A stretch of 64,000 bases of DNA. Origin: an uncultured Lachnospiraceae bacterium (lineage in GTDB: Bacteria; Bacillota; Clostridia; Lachnospirales; Lachnospiraceae). How positions within the stretch are numbered: the stretch's first letter is position 1; every line of letters starts with the position of its first letter. Positions 52,598 to 62,561 of the stretch are shown in pieces. The stretch spans positions 1-64,000 of the forward strand of contig CAMVPR010000009.1 in NCBI GenBank assembly GCA_947169385.1. The letters are read 5' to 3'. Made by a program: the position numbers and the translations under genes. The notes under the pieces are model-generated. The model saw only the letters and a list, made by a program, of their open reading frames with translations. It had not been told where the DNA came from and made no database searches.

Positions 52598-53518
52598 TTA
52601 TCTTACTGCGCTGTTGATATCTTCAATCATATCAACAGTTGCAGCTCTTGATGCATCAGCGTAACCTTCTTCGCCGAATTGACTGTACTTCTCATTCTTG
52701 TATGCGCATATTATGCCTCTTGAAGAGTTAACAATTGCTCCTAAACCATCCTCGTTAAAATATGGCTTGAGGTCCTCTGCCTTACCGCCCTGAGCGCCGT
52801 ATCCCGGTACCAATATGTATGTCTTAGGCATAATCTTTCTTAATACTTCGCCCATCTTAGGGTATGTAGCTCCGACAACCGCTCCGACGTAGCTGTAATC
52901 GTCACCCATAGCTTCAGCGCCCCACTCGCTAACCTTCTCACCGACAAGCTCATATAAAGGTCTTCCGTCAACGAGCTTATCCTGGAACTCTCCTGATGAT
53001 GGGTTAGAAGTCTTAACGAGGACAAATATACCCTTCTTCTCTTCCTTACAAACATCAACAAAAGGCTTAACTCCGTCTGTTCCAAGATATGGATTGACAG
53101 TTACGAAATCTTCGTCAAATGGATAGTATGACTTAGAACCTACTTCAACCTTACCGATATGACCTACCGCATAAGCTGTAGATGTAGATCCGATATCGCC
53201 TCTCTTGATATCTCCGATAACAACCAATCCCTTGCTCTTGCAGTAATTGACTGTCTTAGAAAATGCTACAAGTCCCGGAACTCCAAACTGCTCATACATT
53301 GCAATCTGTGGCTTAACTGCCGGAATAATGTCATATATAGCATCTACAATGCCCTTATTATACTCAAAAATCGCTTCCGAAGCACCCTCCAAAGTCTCAC
53401 CGAACTCCTTAAAAGCCTTGTCCTTGATGAACTGAGGCACATAAGAGAGCATTGGATCAAGTCCAACAACAACCGGTGCTTCCTTCTTCTTAATCTCACC
53501 AACTAATTGATTAATCAT
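52598..53518 (-). CDS. pyrF: Orotidine 5'-phosphate decarboxylase, type 2
   Basis: Decarboxylates OMP to UMP. The 306-residue protein is the longer type 2 form, with VGLDPMLSYVP, the catalytic IGDIKRGDIGST motif (Asp-Lys-Asp), and VPGYGAQGG phosphate site. The ATG at 53518 with GGAGG is preferred over the ATG at 53530, which overlaps it. It is the first gene of the pyr operon. Confidence 0.97.
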   Translation of the reverse strand: MINQLVGEIKKKEAPVVVGLDPMLSYVPQFIKDKAFKEFGETLEGASEAIFEYNKGIVDAIYDIIPAVKPQIAMYEQFGVPGLVAFSKTVNYCKSKGLVVIGDIKRGDIGSTSTAYAVGHIGKVEVGSKSYYPFDEDFVTVNPYLGTDGVKPFVDVCKEEKKGIFVLVKTSNPSSGEFQDKLVDGRPLYELVGEKVSEWGAEAMGDDYSYVGAVVGATYPKMGEVLRKIMPKTYILVPGYGAQGGKAEDLKPYFNEDGLGAIVNSSRGIICAYKNEKYSQFGEEGYADASRAATVDMIEDINSAVR

Positions 53519-53551
53519 AACAACCTCCATATTAATAACATTTTCTCATAC

Positions 53552-53560
53552 ATTGTATCA
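53552..53560 (-). promoter_or_regulatory. pyrF operon promoter (extended -10)
   Basis: Minus strand TGATACAAT with TACAAT at 53552-53557, about 30 bp before the pyrF ATG. The -35 region is weak. It lies back to back with the histidine kinase promoter 16-30 bp away. Confidence 0.45.
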
Positions 53561-53575
53561 TATTTTTAAAAATAA

Positions 53576-53584
53576 TGGTATAAT
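53576..53584 (+). promoter_or_regulatory. Histidine kinase promoter (extended -10)
   Basis: Plus strand TGGTATAAT with TATAAT at 53579-53584, about 57 bp before the ATG at 53642. No strong -35 was seen. It is divergent to the pyrF promoter. Confidence 0.45.
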
Positions 53585-53641
53585 TATATAAGAATGTTTA
53601 GACATTTATGTAGATAGACTTTAAGTTTAAGGAGATATGCT

Positions 53642-55117
53642 ATGTTTCATTCGGTTCGTTCAAGGCTTATAGCCATATTTATAGGTTTTTTCCTTCTCAT
53701 TGAAGCATTTCAGATATTGACGATTTATTTTTCGCTTAACAACGCCTTCCTCAATCAGAAGACGACTACAGAGCTTAACGCTTTCAACGAGATTAACGAT
53801 GACAGGCTCGATGATCCGGACATTTTTCAGGATATAGTTGAGGTTATGTCAGAGTACGAAACTACTACCAACCTCTATTTCTGTATCATGGACAGAGAGA
53901 CCAAGGAGGTCCTGTACAGCACCAACAACACAATTACCAATAAAGAATTCGATTTTGAAAATGTTAAGAACGACGAGTACGACGCAGAGAAAGACGCCTT
54001 GATAATCAACGGCTACAACTCCGTCAAATGGCTTGTTTTGTACAGAAACATTCAATCTGAAGACCATATCTACAACGTTGCAATCTGGACCTGCTACGAG
54101 GCAGAACTTAACAACACCGTAGTATCATTAGCTCCGATGTTTATTATCATGATTGCGATTACCCTTGTGTTTGGCGTGCTTTTGGCATTTTTATTCTCTA
54201 ATTATATCGTACAACCGATTAAGCACATCGACGAGGCGGCTCAGGCAATTACCAATCAGGACTTCTCTCATACTATCGAGCTTCCGAGAATCAAGGATGA
54301 GATATACCGTGTGGCAGACAATATCAACACTATGTCAGAGCAATTGAAGCTTGACATGGATACACTTAGAGAGTACAACCAGCAACTCGAGCAGGATATC
54401 GAGGAGAAGATCAGAATCGACCAGATGAGAAGGCAATTCTTGTCCAATGTTTCTCACGAACTTAAGACCCCTCTTGCAATTCTCTCAAGCTATGCTGAGA
54501 TGCTCATGACAGAGGGTGACAGAATCGACAGGAATGAATATTTAAGCGTAATTGTCGACGAGGCAAGAGAGATGTCATCAATGGTCGGCAACCTTCTTAA
54601 TGTCTCAAGATTAGAGCATGCTACAGAGTACCTTGAGACTGTTCCTACCAACATCTCTGATATCGTCGGATCGTTAGCTGATTCAAGGCAAGTTCTCTTC
54701 GAGCAAGAGGGACTAGACTACACGACCGATATCGAGGAGGGACTCTATGCAAATGCTGACGAGATCTACGTTTCTCAAGCATTTGACAACTTCTTATCTA
54801 ACGCTCTTAAATACGCTACTCCTAAGGGACATGTAAATGTCACATTAAAGAGCGACGATGAACATATCACTTACACTGTATACAACGATTCAGAGCCTAT
54901 TCCTGAGAACGAGCTCACTTCTATCTGGGAGAGTTTCTACAAGATGGATAAATCCCGCACACAGGATGGCAACATGAGCGTAGGATTGGGACTTTACATC
55001 GTTAAGACCATTATCGATGCGCATAACGGTGAGTATTTCGCCAAGAATGTCGACGGAGGTGTCGAGTTCACAATTGTTCTTAGAAAGATTCCTTCTCCAA
55101 TCGCCGAAGAAGCCTGA
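53642..55117 (+). CDS. Orphan sensor histidine kinase
   Basis: A 491-residue membrane kinase. It has two membrane helices (about 9-30 and 165-187), an acidic extracellular sensor domain of about 135 residues between them, a HAMP domain (about 188-240), a coiled coil, a HisKA domain with His272 (VSHELKTPLAIL), and a HATPase domain with NALKYA and GLGLYIVK. No response regulator is adjacent on either side, so its partner is elsewhere. The ATG follows AAGGAG. Confidence 0.95.
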   Translation: MFHSVRSRLIAIFIGFFLLIEAFQILTIYFSLNNAFLNQKTTTELNAFNEINDDRLDDPDIFQDIVEVMSEYETTTNLYFCIMDRETKEVLYSTNNTITNKEFDFENVKNDEYDAEKDALIINGYNSVKWLVLYRNIQSEDHIYNVAIWTCYEAELNNTVVSLAPMFIIMIAITLVFGVLLAFLFSNYIVQPIKHIDEAAQAITNQDFSHTIELPRIKDEIYRVADNINTMSEQLKLDMDTLREYNQQLEQDIEEKIRIDQMRRQFLSNVSHELKTPLAILSSYAEMLMTEGDRIDRNEYLSVIVDEAREMSSMVGNLLNVSRLEHATEYLETVPTNISDIVGSLADSRQVLFEQEGLDYTTDIEEGLYANADEIYVSQAFDNFLSNALKYATPKGHVNVTLKSDDEHITYTVYNDSEPIPENELTSIWESFYKMDKSRTQDGNMSVGLGLYIVKTIIDAHNGEYFAKNVDGGVEFTIVLRKIPSPIAEEA

Positions 55118-55284
55118 TTTTATAGGATTTTGTGGCCCTTTTTCATTTTTTACATTTACTTCACTTATCATTCACATTTTCATGATATGATATGTATGAT
55201 AGCGTAGACGGTGTGAAAGGATAAAAGGGAAGGAACACATGTCTAGCACGGCTATTGGTACTATTGTTAAAAGGAGGGTTGTCT

Positions 55285-55950
55285 ATGAAATTCTTCAAGG
55301 AAGTCGCATCACGCGCAATCACATTTATTCTTGTGTTTTCATTTCTATTTAGCGGAATAATTGTCGCTTACGCAAGCGACTCCGGGGACGATATCGAAAC
55401 CGAGAATTTCTACGTTCTTACCAAAGGTGAGAAGGAAACACTGGATCTCACAAGCGGTGGAGCAGATTGTGATCTTTCAGATTACAAGTATGTTTCAAGC
55501 GACAAGAGCATTGCCACTGTTAGCAAGAAGGGTGTTGTAACCGCTAAGAAGAATGGTACGTGTAGAATAACAATCTACGCTAAAGACGATAAGACAATTC
55601 GCACTTCTACCAAGATTTATGTTGGAGCGCTTATCAAGAAGATTAAGCTTTCTGACACTAAGGTGAGTATCACCGATGGCAATTATTACATGTTAAAGAC
55701 AACGATAACACCATCCAATGCGGTTGTTACCTCATTGAATTATCGTTCCTCTAACACTAATGTTGCTAAAGTCAGCAGTAAAGGTAAGATCACTGCTGTT
55801 AATCCCGGCACATGTACTATCACAGTTAAGACTCGTGACGGTTCTAACATAAGCCGGATCTGCACTGTTACAGTTAAGAAACAGACCAGTTCAGATGATG
55901 CGGTAGTTTTTCCGAATCCGTTCTTCAAGAATCGGGTAACAACCGACTAA
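55285..55950 (+). CDS. Secreted protein with two Ig-like (Big_2) domains
   Basis: A 221-residue exported protein. It has a signal peptide (about 1-31, ending near AYAS) and two bacterial Ig-like group 2 repeats (about 36-115 and 118-200), with the family pattern SSDKSIATVSKKGVVTAKKNGTCRITI and SSNTNVAKVSSKGKITAVNPGTCTITV. The C-terminus has no sorting motif or membrane helix. The ATG at 55285 follows AAAGGAGG; the earlier ATG at 55255 lies before that site. It ends before a strong terminator. The binding target is unknown. Confidence 0.9.
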   Translation: MKFFKEVASRAITFILVFSFLFSGIIVAYASDSGDDIETENFYVLTKGEKETLDLTSGGADCDLSDYKYVSSDKSIATVSKKGVVTAKKNGTCRITIYAKDDKTIRTSTKIYVGALIKKIKLSDTKVSITDGNYYMLKTTITPSNAVVTSLNYRSSNTNVAKVSSKGKITAVNPGTCTITVKTRDGSNISRICTVTVKKQTSSDDAVVFPNPFFKNRVTTD

Positions 55951-55988
55951 TTGGTATTAGTTGGCAACTCTGAGAATAGTGCTAAATA

Positions 55989-56018
55989 GACGCTAGAATC
56001 CTTCTAGCGTCCTTTTTT
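55989..56018 (+). terminator. Terminator after the Ig-like protein gene
   Basis: A perfect 10-bp stem (55989-55998 with 56002-56011, 3-nt loop) is followed on the plus strand by CTTTTTT. Confidence 0.9.
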
Positions 56019-56032
56019 ATCTTAATATATAG

Positions 56033-56671
56033 TTACTTGCCGCCTTCCTCATCTAATATAACAAGAAGGTTCATATCTTTCTCTAATGGTTTGTCCGGAT
56101 CAATCTGGATGCTCCAATGCTCTCCCCTATGATAACCGATAACGTTAATGTTGTATTTCTTACGAAGATTAAGGTCCTTAAGACTCTTGCCAATCCACTC
56201 TTCTTTAGGAGCAGTCTCAACAAGTCTGAACCTTGTAGAAAGCTCGACAAAATTCCTTAAGTTATCGTTGGCCATCTTCCTTGCAAGGTGAATGCCGGAC
56301 GCTCTCTCAGGAACCTCAGCTTCATCCGCACCAACTCTCTTAAGTATCTTCATATGAAGGCCATCTCTAGCCTTGGCATAAACATAAGGGACTCCCTCTT
56401 CCTTGGCTATAATTGTAGCCATAACGGATGCATCAGTATCCTCAGCCATAGCAATTACCATTCCGTCAACTCTAGCTAAATCCAAATTCCTAAACTGATC
56501 GTCATTACACACATCAATACATACAGCCATTGTAAGATAATCAGCAACATGATCCACTCTCTCTTGGCATTTGTCAACGCCAATAACCTGCATTCCAAGT
56601 CTCTCAAGCTCTAATGCAATCGCCTCTCCAAAAAGACCTAATCCAACAACCATAAATGTCTTCTTAGCCAT
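56033..56671 (-). CDS. trkA: TrkA/KtrA potassium uptake regulator
   Basis: A 212-residue cytoplasmic subunit that gates the TrkH/KtrB channel by nucleotide binding. It has an RCK_N domain with the dinucleotide motif GLGLFGEAIA (about 9-18) and a C-terminal RCK_C domain (about 140-212, EEWIGKSLKDLNLRKKYNINVIG). It follows trkH by 14 bp, forming the K+ uptake operon. Confidence 0.95.
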   Translation of the reverse strand: MAKKTFMVVGLGLFGEAIALELERLGMQVIGVDKCQERVDHVADYLTMAVCIDVCNDDQFRNLDLARVDGMVIAMAEDTDASVMATIIAKEEGVPYVYAKARDGLHMKILKRVGADEAEVPERASGIHLARKMANDNLRNFVELSTRFRLVETAPKEEWIGKSLKDLNLRKKYNINVIGYHRGEHWSIQIDPDKPLEKDMNLLVILDEEGGK

Positions 56672-56685
56672 AATCTACCTCCATT

Positions 56686-58089
56686 TTATCCGATAGTGAC
56701 ATCCTCTTCCTTGTACTGTACGCCACTCTTCTCGTCATTAATCTTAAATGCCACAGCGAGCGAGAAAGGACCTATACGCCCCAGATACATCAACACAATG
56801 ATAATCCACTGCCCTATGACAGATAAGTTCTCCGGCGACGAGTAACCTCGACTCAACCCTGCTGTACCGATTGCCGCAGTAGTCTCATATACCAAATCAA
56901 GGAAATTACCTCCGTTAAAGTGACCCATAAGCACGGTTGAAACAACCCATGCCATCACCGATACCGCCAAAACCATTGTAGCCTTCTTGATAGTCTTAGG
57001 GGGAAGGGTTCTTCCAAATACCGTCGTCTCTCTCTTACCCTTAACAGCAGCAAAGACCTCCAAAAACACAACAGCTACCGTTGTAGTCTTAACGCCACCG
57101 GCAGTACCGACAGGTGATCCACCTATAATCATAAGAATCATACAGAAATACGCCGTTACATCTTTAAAATTCTGCTGAGGAATAGTATCGAATCCCACAG
57201 ATCTACAAGTACAGGACTGGAACAGACACTGCATAAACTTCTGTCCAAAGGATTCATTGGCAATGGTTAGTGGATTATTGTACTCAAGCCACATGATAAC
57301 AAATGCACCACCAAGCAGGAGAATCAAAGAAGTGACAAGTACAATCTTAGAGTGGATGGTGCATTTAAGGAAGAATTCACTAAGCTTAATCTCCCTCTTC
57401 TTGTACATTCTAAGAACCTTAACAAAATCCCACCATACAACGAATCCAAGTCCACCGGTTATCGACAGAAACATCGTCACAAAATTCATATACGGATCTC
57501 TGACATAATCCTCTAGACTGTTATCTCCCAAAATATCTATTCCACAGTTACAAAACGAAGAAATAGAATGAAAGAGCGAATAGAACAGTCCCGTCTTAAC
57601 ACCGTATTGGGGAACAAATTCAAATGCCAGCAATATCAGTCCAATAGCCTCAATAACAATTGTTATCTGAAATATGAACTTCAAGAACTGCATAAGTCCG
57701 CCCAATGTGTCAAGATTAAAAGCATCCATCACAAGAAGCCTGTCTTTAAGTGTAACCGTCTTGCCAATCAACACAAGCAGGAACGTAGTAAAAGCCACAA
57801 TACCAAGCCCACCAAGCTGTATAAGAATAAGAATGACAATCTTACCAAACAGACTCCAATGTATATATGTTGGAAACATCGTAATTCCGATAACACACAC
57901 TGCAGACGTTGCCGAAAACAGCGCCTCCAAAAAAGGCGTAGGTTCACCATCTGCCGAAGAAATCGGCAAGCATAAAAACACAGTTCCTACCATTATCGCG
58001 ACTAAGAAACTCGCAATGATAAGCATACTTGTTGAGAATATTTTCTTCTTTTTCTTGGGCTTATAATTATCAATAAAATCGTCAACCAT
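56686..58089 (-). CDS. trkH: TrkH/KtrB potassium channel subunit
   Basis: A 467-residue membrane protein with about ten hydrophobic segments and the four pore-loop motifs of the superfamily (SATSAVCVIGI, HSISSFCNCGI, SCTCRSVGFDT, TTAAIGTAGLS). It takes up K+ (or Na+) driven by the membrane potential. It lies between a small membrane protein gene and trkA. Confidence 0.95.
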   Translation of the reverse strand: MVDDFIDNYKPKKKKKIFSTSMLIIASFLVAIMVGTVFLCLPISSADGEPTPFLEALFSATSAVCVIGITMFPTYIHWSLFGKIVILILIQLGGLGIVAFTTFLLVLIGKTVTLKDRLLVMDAFNLDTLGGLMQFLKFIFQITIVIEAIGLILLAFEFVPQYGVKTGLFYSLFHSISSFCNCGIDILGDNSLEDYVRDPYMNFVTMFLSITGGLGFVVWWDFVKVLRMYKKREIKLSEFFLKCTIHSKIVLVTSLILLLGGAFVIMWLEYNNPLTIANESFGQKFMQCLFQSCTCRSVGFDTIPQQNFKDVTAYFCMILMIIGGSPVGTAGGVKTTTVAVVFLEVFAAVKGKRETTVFGRTLPPKTIKKATMVLAVSVMAWVVSTVLMGHFNGGNFLDLVYETTAAIGTAGLSRGYSSPENLSVIGQWIIIVLMYLGRIGPFSLAVAFKINDEKSGVQYKEEDVTIG

Positions 58090-58103
58090 AGTTATTGCTC
58101 CGT

Positions 58104-58595
58104 CTAATCGTTCTCAAACCTCTTGTATATGTATATAGAGCTCGTCTTAAATGATCTAACAATGTATATGTGATCGTCTTCTTTAGGCTTAACTCTTCTA
58201 TATTCCTTCTTAACCACGATAGTCTTTAAAACATTCTTATCGTTAATCTCAATATCGTAGGATGCAATACCTCTCTTCATCTTGTTGGCGTAATTAACAT
58301 TTCTTACATATCCGTCTCTTATCTCGAACTTTCTGTCCCTAATCTGTCTAACAGTCTTAACCTGATTACCAAGTCCGGCAACAGTTGCTAAAGTCAGGAG
58401 AAAGAACACGATAATATAAGCAACATTAATCTCCTGAAACAAAATGTTATAAAACATTGCAGCCACAAAAAGGATAACTAACACTATGTATCCTAAAAGC
58501 AAGCCGTACCCTTCAAATCTATACGCCCTTCTGATTGAATTCTGCATTTCGTCGTCGGGTATGAACCATTTGTCATATTTAAATGAATCAGACAT
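58104..58595 (-). CDS. Two-helix membrane protein, unknown
   Basis: A 163-residue protein with two adjacent membrane helices (about 31-52 and 58-80) and a C-terminal domain of about 80 residues rich in Lys/Arg and beta-strand patterns (VRNVNYANKMKRG, then IVVKKEYRRVKPKEDDHIYIV). No family is recognised. It lies 14 bp before trkH in the same orientation, so it may be cotranscribed with the potassium genes. Confidence 0.75.
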   Translation of the reverse strand: MSDSFKYDKWFIPDDEMQNSIRRAYRFEGYGLLLGYIVLVILFVAAMFYNILFQEINVAYIIVFFLLTLATVAGLGNQVKTVRQIRDRKFEIRDGYVRNVNYANKMKRGIASYDIEINDKNVLKTIVVKKEYRRVKPKEDDHIYIVRSFKTSSIYIYKRFEND

Positions 58596-58666
58596 ATTAT
58601 TATCCTCTCAAATATTTGATAATGCGACGATTTATTGAATTAACAATAAAAACGCCGCACATAAGA

Positions 58667-59566
58667 TTATTGATATACTTCATATCCCGGAACAGGATGT
58701 GACAACAAATACTGGAATACAGCTTCATATCCTTCCTGAGCATAGTGAAGTCCGTCTCCGTCGTTATACTCCTGTTTCATCTGGTTGTATTCATCCTTTA
58801 ATACCGACTGGGTATCCAAATAATACAAGCCCTTGTCATCTGCAAGTCGTCTTAGGAAGTCATTGTAGTAATCTATCGAAGCATTGGTAATATTACCGGC
58901 TCCTGCATATCCTTCTCTAACAGGCCAAATAGATTGAATAACAATCGTACTGTTAGGACAACTACTGATAACGTGGTCAATAAGCTTCTCATATGACGAT
59001 TCATAGGTGACCTCATCCGCAAAATTGATGCCGTTGACTCCATATGAAATATAGATAATATCCTTACTATAGTAGTCTAAAAAGCTGTCAAATGTATACT
59101 GTAAGCCACTCTTATAAGTGTAGACATTGGCCTCCGCATTCATATGTGCAAGACCGACCTCTGCAAGAGTCTGACTCTCATCAACATATCCGTACTTGAC
59201 CATTGCAACTGTTCTTGAATCTCCAAGAAAACAGCAGTTATTAAGATAGGCATTAGTACACATATCCGCCTCCTTGAGTTCTCCATAAGTCGGTGCAGCA
59301 TCCTCTTCTGCCTTGTCCTGCTTAGGCGTGACATTTTTAGCGTCCGAAGATACTTTAAGTGCACTCGTGTCTTCACCATAAAGATTGCCGACCAAAAACT
59401 CTGTAACCGTGCCGAGTATAGGCATAGACATCGTCTTTTTGACAAACTTGTCAGAGAACATAATTCCAACTAAATAAAACAATATAAGTAAACATAGAAT
59501 TATCAATGTCACCAACACAAAATATGCAAATTTAAATGATGAATTACGAGTCTTTCTCTTACTCAT
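58667..59566 (-). CDS. Membrane-anchored SGNH/GDSL hydrolase
   Basis: A 299-residue protein with one N-terminal membrane helix (about 13-35) and an extracytoplasmic SGNH hydrolase domain. Block I is CCFLGDSRTVAM with nucleophile Ser117; a glycine and asparagine block (ISYGVNGINF) and a C-terminal D271xxH274 (DGLHYAQEGYE) complete the triad. It probably removes acyl or acetyl groups from wall polysaccharides. It starts 26 bp after the hydratase gene, suggesting a shared transcript. Confidence 0.88.
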   Translation of the reverse strand: MSKRKTRNSSFKFAYFVLVTLIILCLLILFYLVGIMFSDKFVKKTMSMPILGTVTEFLVGNLYGEDTSALKVSSDAKNVTPKQDKAEEDAAPTYGELKEADMCTNAYLNNCCFLGDSRTVAMVKYGYVDESQTLAEVGLAHMNAEANVYTYKSGLQYTFDSFLDYYSKDIIYISYGVNGINFADEVTYESSYEKLIDHVISSCPNSTIVIQSIWPVREGYAGAGNITNASIDYYNDFLRRLADDKGLYYLDTQSVLKDEYNQMKQEYNDGDGLHYAQEGYEAVFQYLLSHPVPGYEVYQ

Positions 59567-59592
59567 AATCTTAAGTCACCTTCAATCTCGCC

Positions 59593-61887
59593 CTATTTGT
59601 TACGATTATAATTAATCAAACAACCCTCAATAATAATATCACGCTCATCATCGGTAAGCTCACCAAGCGTAACCTTAAATCTCTCGAAGCCTTTGTTAAT
59701 TACATAGCAATCAACATATTCTTTCTTCTCGCGGATAGCCTTCTTAATCTCAGGAATGAAAATGTAGTCTCCGTTGGCAAATGGTAACTTGTCATTAGGG
59801 AATACAAATGGCAACATACCCCAGTTAATAAGGTTAGAACGATATCTCTTAGTTGCGTACTCCTTAGCGAAGTTAGCCCATCCTCCTAATACCTTCTGGC
59901 ATGAAGCAGCCTGCTCTCTTGCTGAACCGTCTCCAGGCTTAACTGCATAGATAGCACTACCGATACCTGTGTTCTCAAGAGTCACATCATCAAAATTATC
60001 TGTCAGCTGGCTCAAATATCCTGCAAGTTCAGGAAGAACGCTATCTGGAAGCTCTCCCTTCTCTCTTAACAACTCTGCTTCATGAACCTGTTTAGCCTTA
60101 CCTACATACTCAGGATCCTTTCTTGAGAGGGTAAATTCAGCCAATCCAAGAGGATTAGATCTGAATGATGAAGTCTCTCCTGAAGGAATAAGCTCATCTG
60201 TAGTAGTAACAGGATCATGTATCTCAGATACAATGCGAAGGATAAGGTTGTCTGTAAGACCAACCATCTCAGGCCAATCCTTGATATTAGGACCGAACTG
60301 GATATCAACTTCAGGATGTGGATCTCCCCATCCGTTATATACTCTGTTAGCGTAAATAGTCTTGTCAAAGAAATAGCTTCTATGCTCGAAGATAGGAATA
60401 TCCTCATCAGCACCTGTTAAGAATCCCTGGTTAGCGGCTGTAGCGGCAATAGAACGAGCATCCATCAATGCAACTGATGAAATCTGACCGTTCTGAATCT
60501 TACTACCCTCACGGTTAGGGAAGTTTCTTGTAGAGTGCCTGATAGAAAATGCTCCATTAGCAGGAGTATCACCGGCACCAAAGCAAGGACCACAGAACGC
60601 AGTCTTTACAATAACACCTGACTGCATAAGTTCAGCAAGAACGCCGTTCTTGGCAAGCTCCATATATATAGGTGTTGAAGCAGGGTATACACTCATTGTA
60701 AATGCATCGTTACCGATGTAGTGACCGCGAAGATAATCGGCAGCCTCGCATATATTCTCGAATCCACCACCTGCACATCCGGCAATAATACCCTGATCTA
60801 CATATAATTTACCGTCTCTAATCTTGTCCTTGAGTGAGAACTCAATCTTGTTATCTAAGCTAATCTTAGCTCTCTCTTCTACATCATGAAGAACATCGCT
60901 TAAGTTGGCCTTAACTTCCTCGATGGTATATACATTACTTGGGTGGAAAGGCATAGCGATCATAGGCTTAACCTTACTTAAATCAACCTTAACGATTCCA
61001 TCATAATATGTAACGTCACCAGGCTCTAAGTGATCATAAGCCTCAATTCTGTCATGGTCAGAATAGTAATGTCTAATCTCTTCGTCTGTTCTCCAGATAG
61101 ATGTAAGACAGGTAGTCTCTGTTGTCATAACATCTATACCGATACGATATTCTGCAGAAAGGTTGGCAATACCAGGTCCAACAAACTCCATAACCTTGTT
61201 CTTGACATATCCATTCTCGAATACAGCTCCGATAATAGCCAGTGCCACATCCTGAGGTCCTACACCCTTCTCAGGCATACCCTCTAAGTAGATACCTACC
61301 ACTCCCGGCATATCTACGTCATAAGTCTGTTCCAAAAGCTGCTTAACGAGCTCTCCACCACCTTCACCGATAGCCATGGTACCAAGTGCACCGTATCTGG
61401 TGTGGCTGTCAGAACCTAATATCATCTTACCGCCTTCGGCAAGTTGCTCTCTTGCATATTGATGAATAACCGCCTGATGAGGAGGAACATAGATACCACC
61501 GTACTTCTTAGCACAGCTAAGACCAAACATGTGGTCATCCTCGTTAATAGTACCTCCAACAGCACATAAACTGTTATGGCAGTTAGTAAGAACGTATGGG
61601 ATTGGGAACTTCTCAAGACCTGAAGCTCTTGCGGTCTGGATAATTCCGACAAATGTAATATCATGGGAAGTAAGCTTATCAAACTTAATCTTAAGCTTCT
61701 CCATGGAATCAGAAGTGTTATGTTCTTTAAGAATGTTGTATGCTATGGTGTTCTTCTTGGCTTCGTCCTTGAGCAAAGCCCTCTTATCTCCTACAAGCTT
61801 AACCACCTCATCGATAGCATCAGGGCCATCAGGGATAAGCTGATATCCATCTACAAGATAAGCACCACCATCAAATAATTCAACCAT
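59593..61887 (-). CDS. Aconitase-family hydratase (YbhJ-like)
   Basis: A 764-residue 4Fe-4S hydratase of the aconitase superfamily. Cluster cysteine motifs are visible ([12 protein letters not shown] and [10 protein letters not shown]), with the substrate motif [20 protein letters not shown] and a C-terminal swivel domain ([21 protein letters not shown], after the core). The most similar known proteins are YbhJ-type hydratases of unknown substrate. It is not next to isocitrate dehydrogenase or leuCD. The ATG at 61887 follows AGGAGG. Confidence 0.87.
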   Translation of the reverse strand: MVELFDGGAYLVDGYQLIPDGPDAIDEVVKLVGDKRALLKDEAKKNTIAYNILKEHNTSDSMEKLKIKFDKLTSHDITFVGIIQTARASGLEKFPIPYVLTNCHNSLCAVGGTINEDDHMFGLSCAKKYGGIYVPPHQAVIHQYAREQLAEGGKMILGSDSHTRYGALGTMAIGEGGGELVKQLLEQTYDVDMPGVVGIYLEGMPEKGVGPQDVALAIIGAVFENGYVKNKVMEFVGPGIANLSAEYRIGIDVMTTETTCLTSIWRTDEEIRHYYSDHDRIEAYDHLEPGDVTYYDGIVKVDLSKVKPMIAMPFHPSNVYTIEEVKANLSDVLHDVEERAKISLDNKIEFSLKDKIRDGKLYVDQGIIAGCAGGGFENICEAADYLRGHYIGNDAFTMSVYPASTPIYMELAKNGVLAELMQSGVIVKTAFCGPCFGAGDTPANGAFSIRHSTRNFPNREGSKIQNGQISSVALMDARSIAATAANQGFLTGADEDIPIFEHRSYFFDKTIYANRVYNGWGDPHPEVDIQFGPNIKDWPEMVGLTDNLILRIVSEIHDPVTTTDELIPSGETSSFRSNPLGLAEFTLSRKDPEYVGKAKQVHEAELLREKGELPDSVLPELAGYLSQLTDNFDDVTLENTGIGSAIYAVKPGDGSAREQAASCQKVLGGWANFAKEYATKRYRSNLINWGMLPFVFPNDKLPFANGDYIFIPEIKKAIREKKEYVDCYVINKGFERFKVTLGELTDDERDIIIEGCLINYNRNK

Positions 61888-61948
61888 TGCTATAATCCTC
61901 CTAAGTATTAATTAAACTAAAATATAGTTAAATCACACAATCGGATAG

Positions 61949-61977
61949 ATTATAGCATATTTTTTGAATAAAGTAAA
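61949..61977 (-). promoter_or_regulatory. Promoter of the hydratase operon
   Basis: Minus strand: -35 TTTACT (61972-61977), 17-bp spacer, consensus -10 TATAAT (61949-61954). Confidence 0.6.
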
Positions 61978-61990
61978 TAAATAGATGTGT

Positions 61991-62020
61991 TTGACTAGTT
62001 TTGACTAGTTTTGATTAACT
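61991..62020. repeat. Tandem 10-bp repeat at the end of the ECF gene
   Basis: TTGACTAGTT occurs twice in a row (61991-62010), followed by the degenerate TTGATTAACT. It covers the stop codon of the ECF S-component gene. Confidence 0.7.
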
Positions 62021-62529
62021 TCCCGGTTAATCTGAATCTTAGCAGGAATCAAAGAATATAAAGCCGATGAAATAATAATTCCTGACACAACCTGCAACAC
62101 GTTTGGTAAAATCTCAAGCGCTGCCGCATAAAAGCCTTCATAGAATATCTCAAAGACAAAATACGAAAGAACTATAACTACCGCCCCCAAGAAATCTGCT
62201 AAAGACACCTTAATAAAAGGCTTTAAGTTCTTATTCTTTATCATCTTAAAAACATGTCCTATAACGAAAGCCGCTAAGAACTTCGCTATAAAAGTAATCG
62301 GTGCAAATGCGGTGTAACCAAGCAATACATCAGAAAGCATCGAACCTATTCCGGCACTTAAGCCACCATATAAAGGCCCCAAAAAGATTCCGCTAAGCAT
62401 TACAAAAGCATCACCCAAATGCACATATCCTTTAAGTGTCGGCAAATGAATAAACATCGTCGCCACAGTTGTTAACGCCGCAAACAGCGCCCCGTATACC
62501 ACCATTAATGTCTTATTGTTAATGTTCAT
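62005..62529 (-). CDS. ECF transporter S component
   Basis: A 174-residue substrate-binding membrane subunit of an energy-coupling factor vitamin transporter. It has six hydrophobic segments and the motif GDAFVMLSGIFLGPLYGGLSAGIGSMLSDVLLGY typical of the family. Which vitamin it binds is not clear. The ATG at 62529 has AGGAGG; the ATG at 62535 is too close to it. No ECF ATPase or T subunit is nearby, so it would use a shared module. Confidence 0.9.
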   Translation of the reverse strand: MNINNKTLMVVYGALFAALTTVATMFIHLPTLKGYVHLGDAFVMLSGIFLGPLYGGLSAGIGSMLSDVLLGYTAFAPITFIAKFLAAFVIGHVFKMIKNKNLKPFIKVSLADFLGAVVIVLSYFVFEIFYEGFYAAALEILPNVLQVVSGIIISSALYSLIPAKIQINREVNQN

Positions 62530-62561
62530 AATCATTCCTCCTAAAAGTATTATAACCGATC

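Noticed and set aside
55239..55352. Short plus-strand frame starting at the ATG near 55239, with AAGGGAAGGA upstream
   Set aside because: It would overlap the start of the Ig-like protein gene in another frame, is only 37 codons, and the strong AAAGGAGG for the real gene lies inside it.
58624..58658. Imperfect hairpin GCGACGATTTATTG/CAATAAAAACGCCGC after the SGNH gene
   Set aside because: No U run follows on either strand, so I do not call it a terminator.
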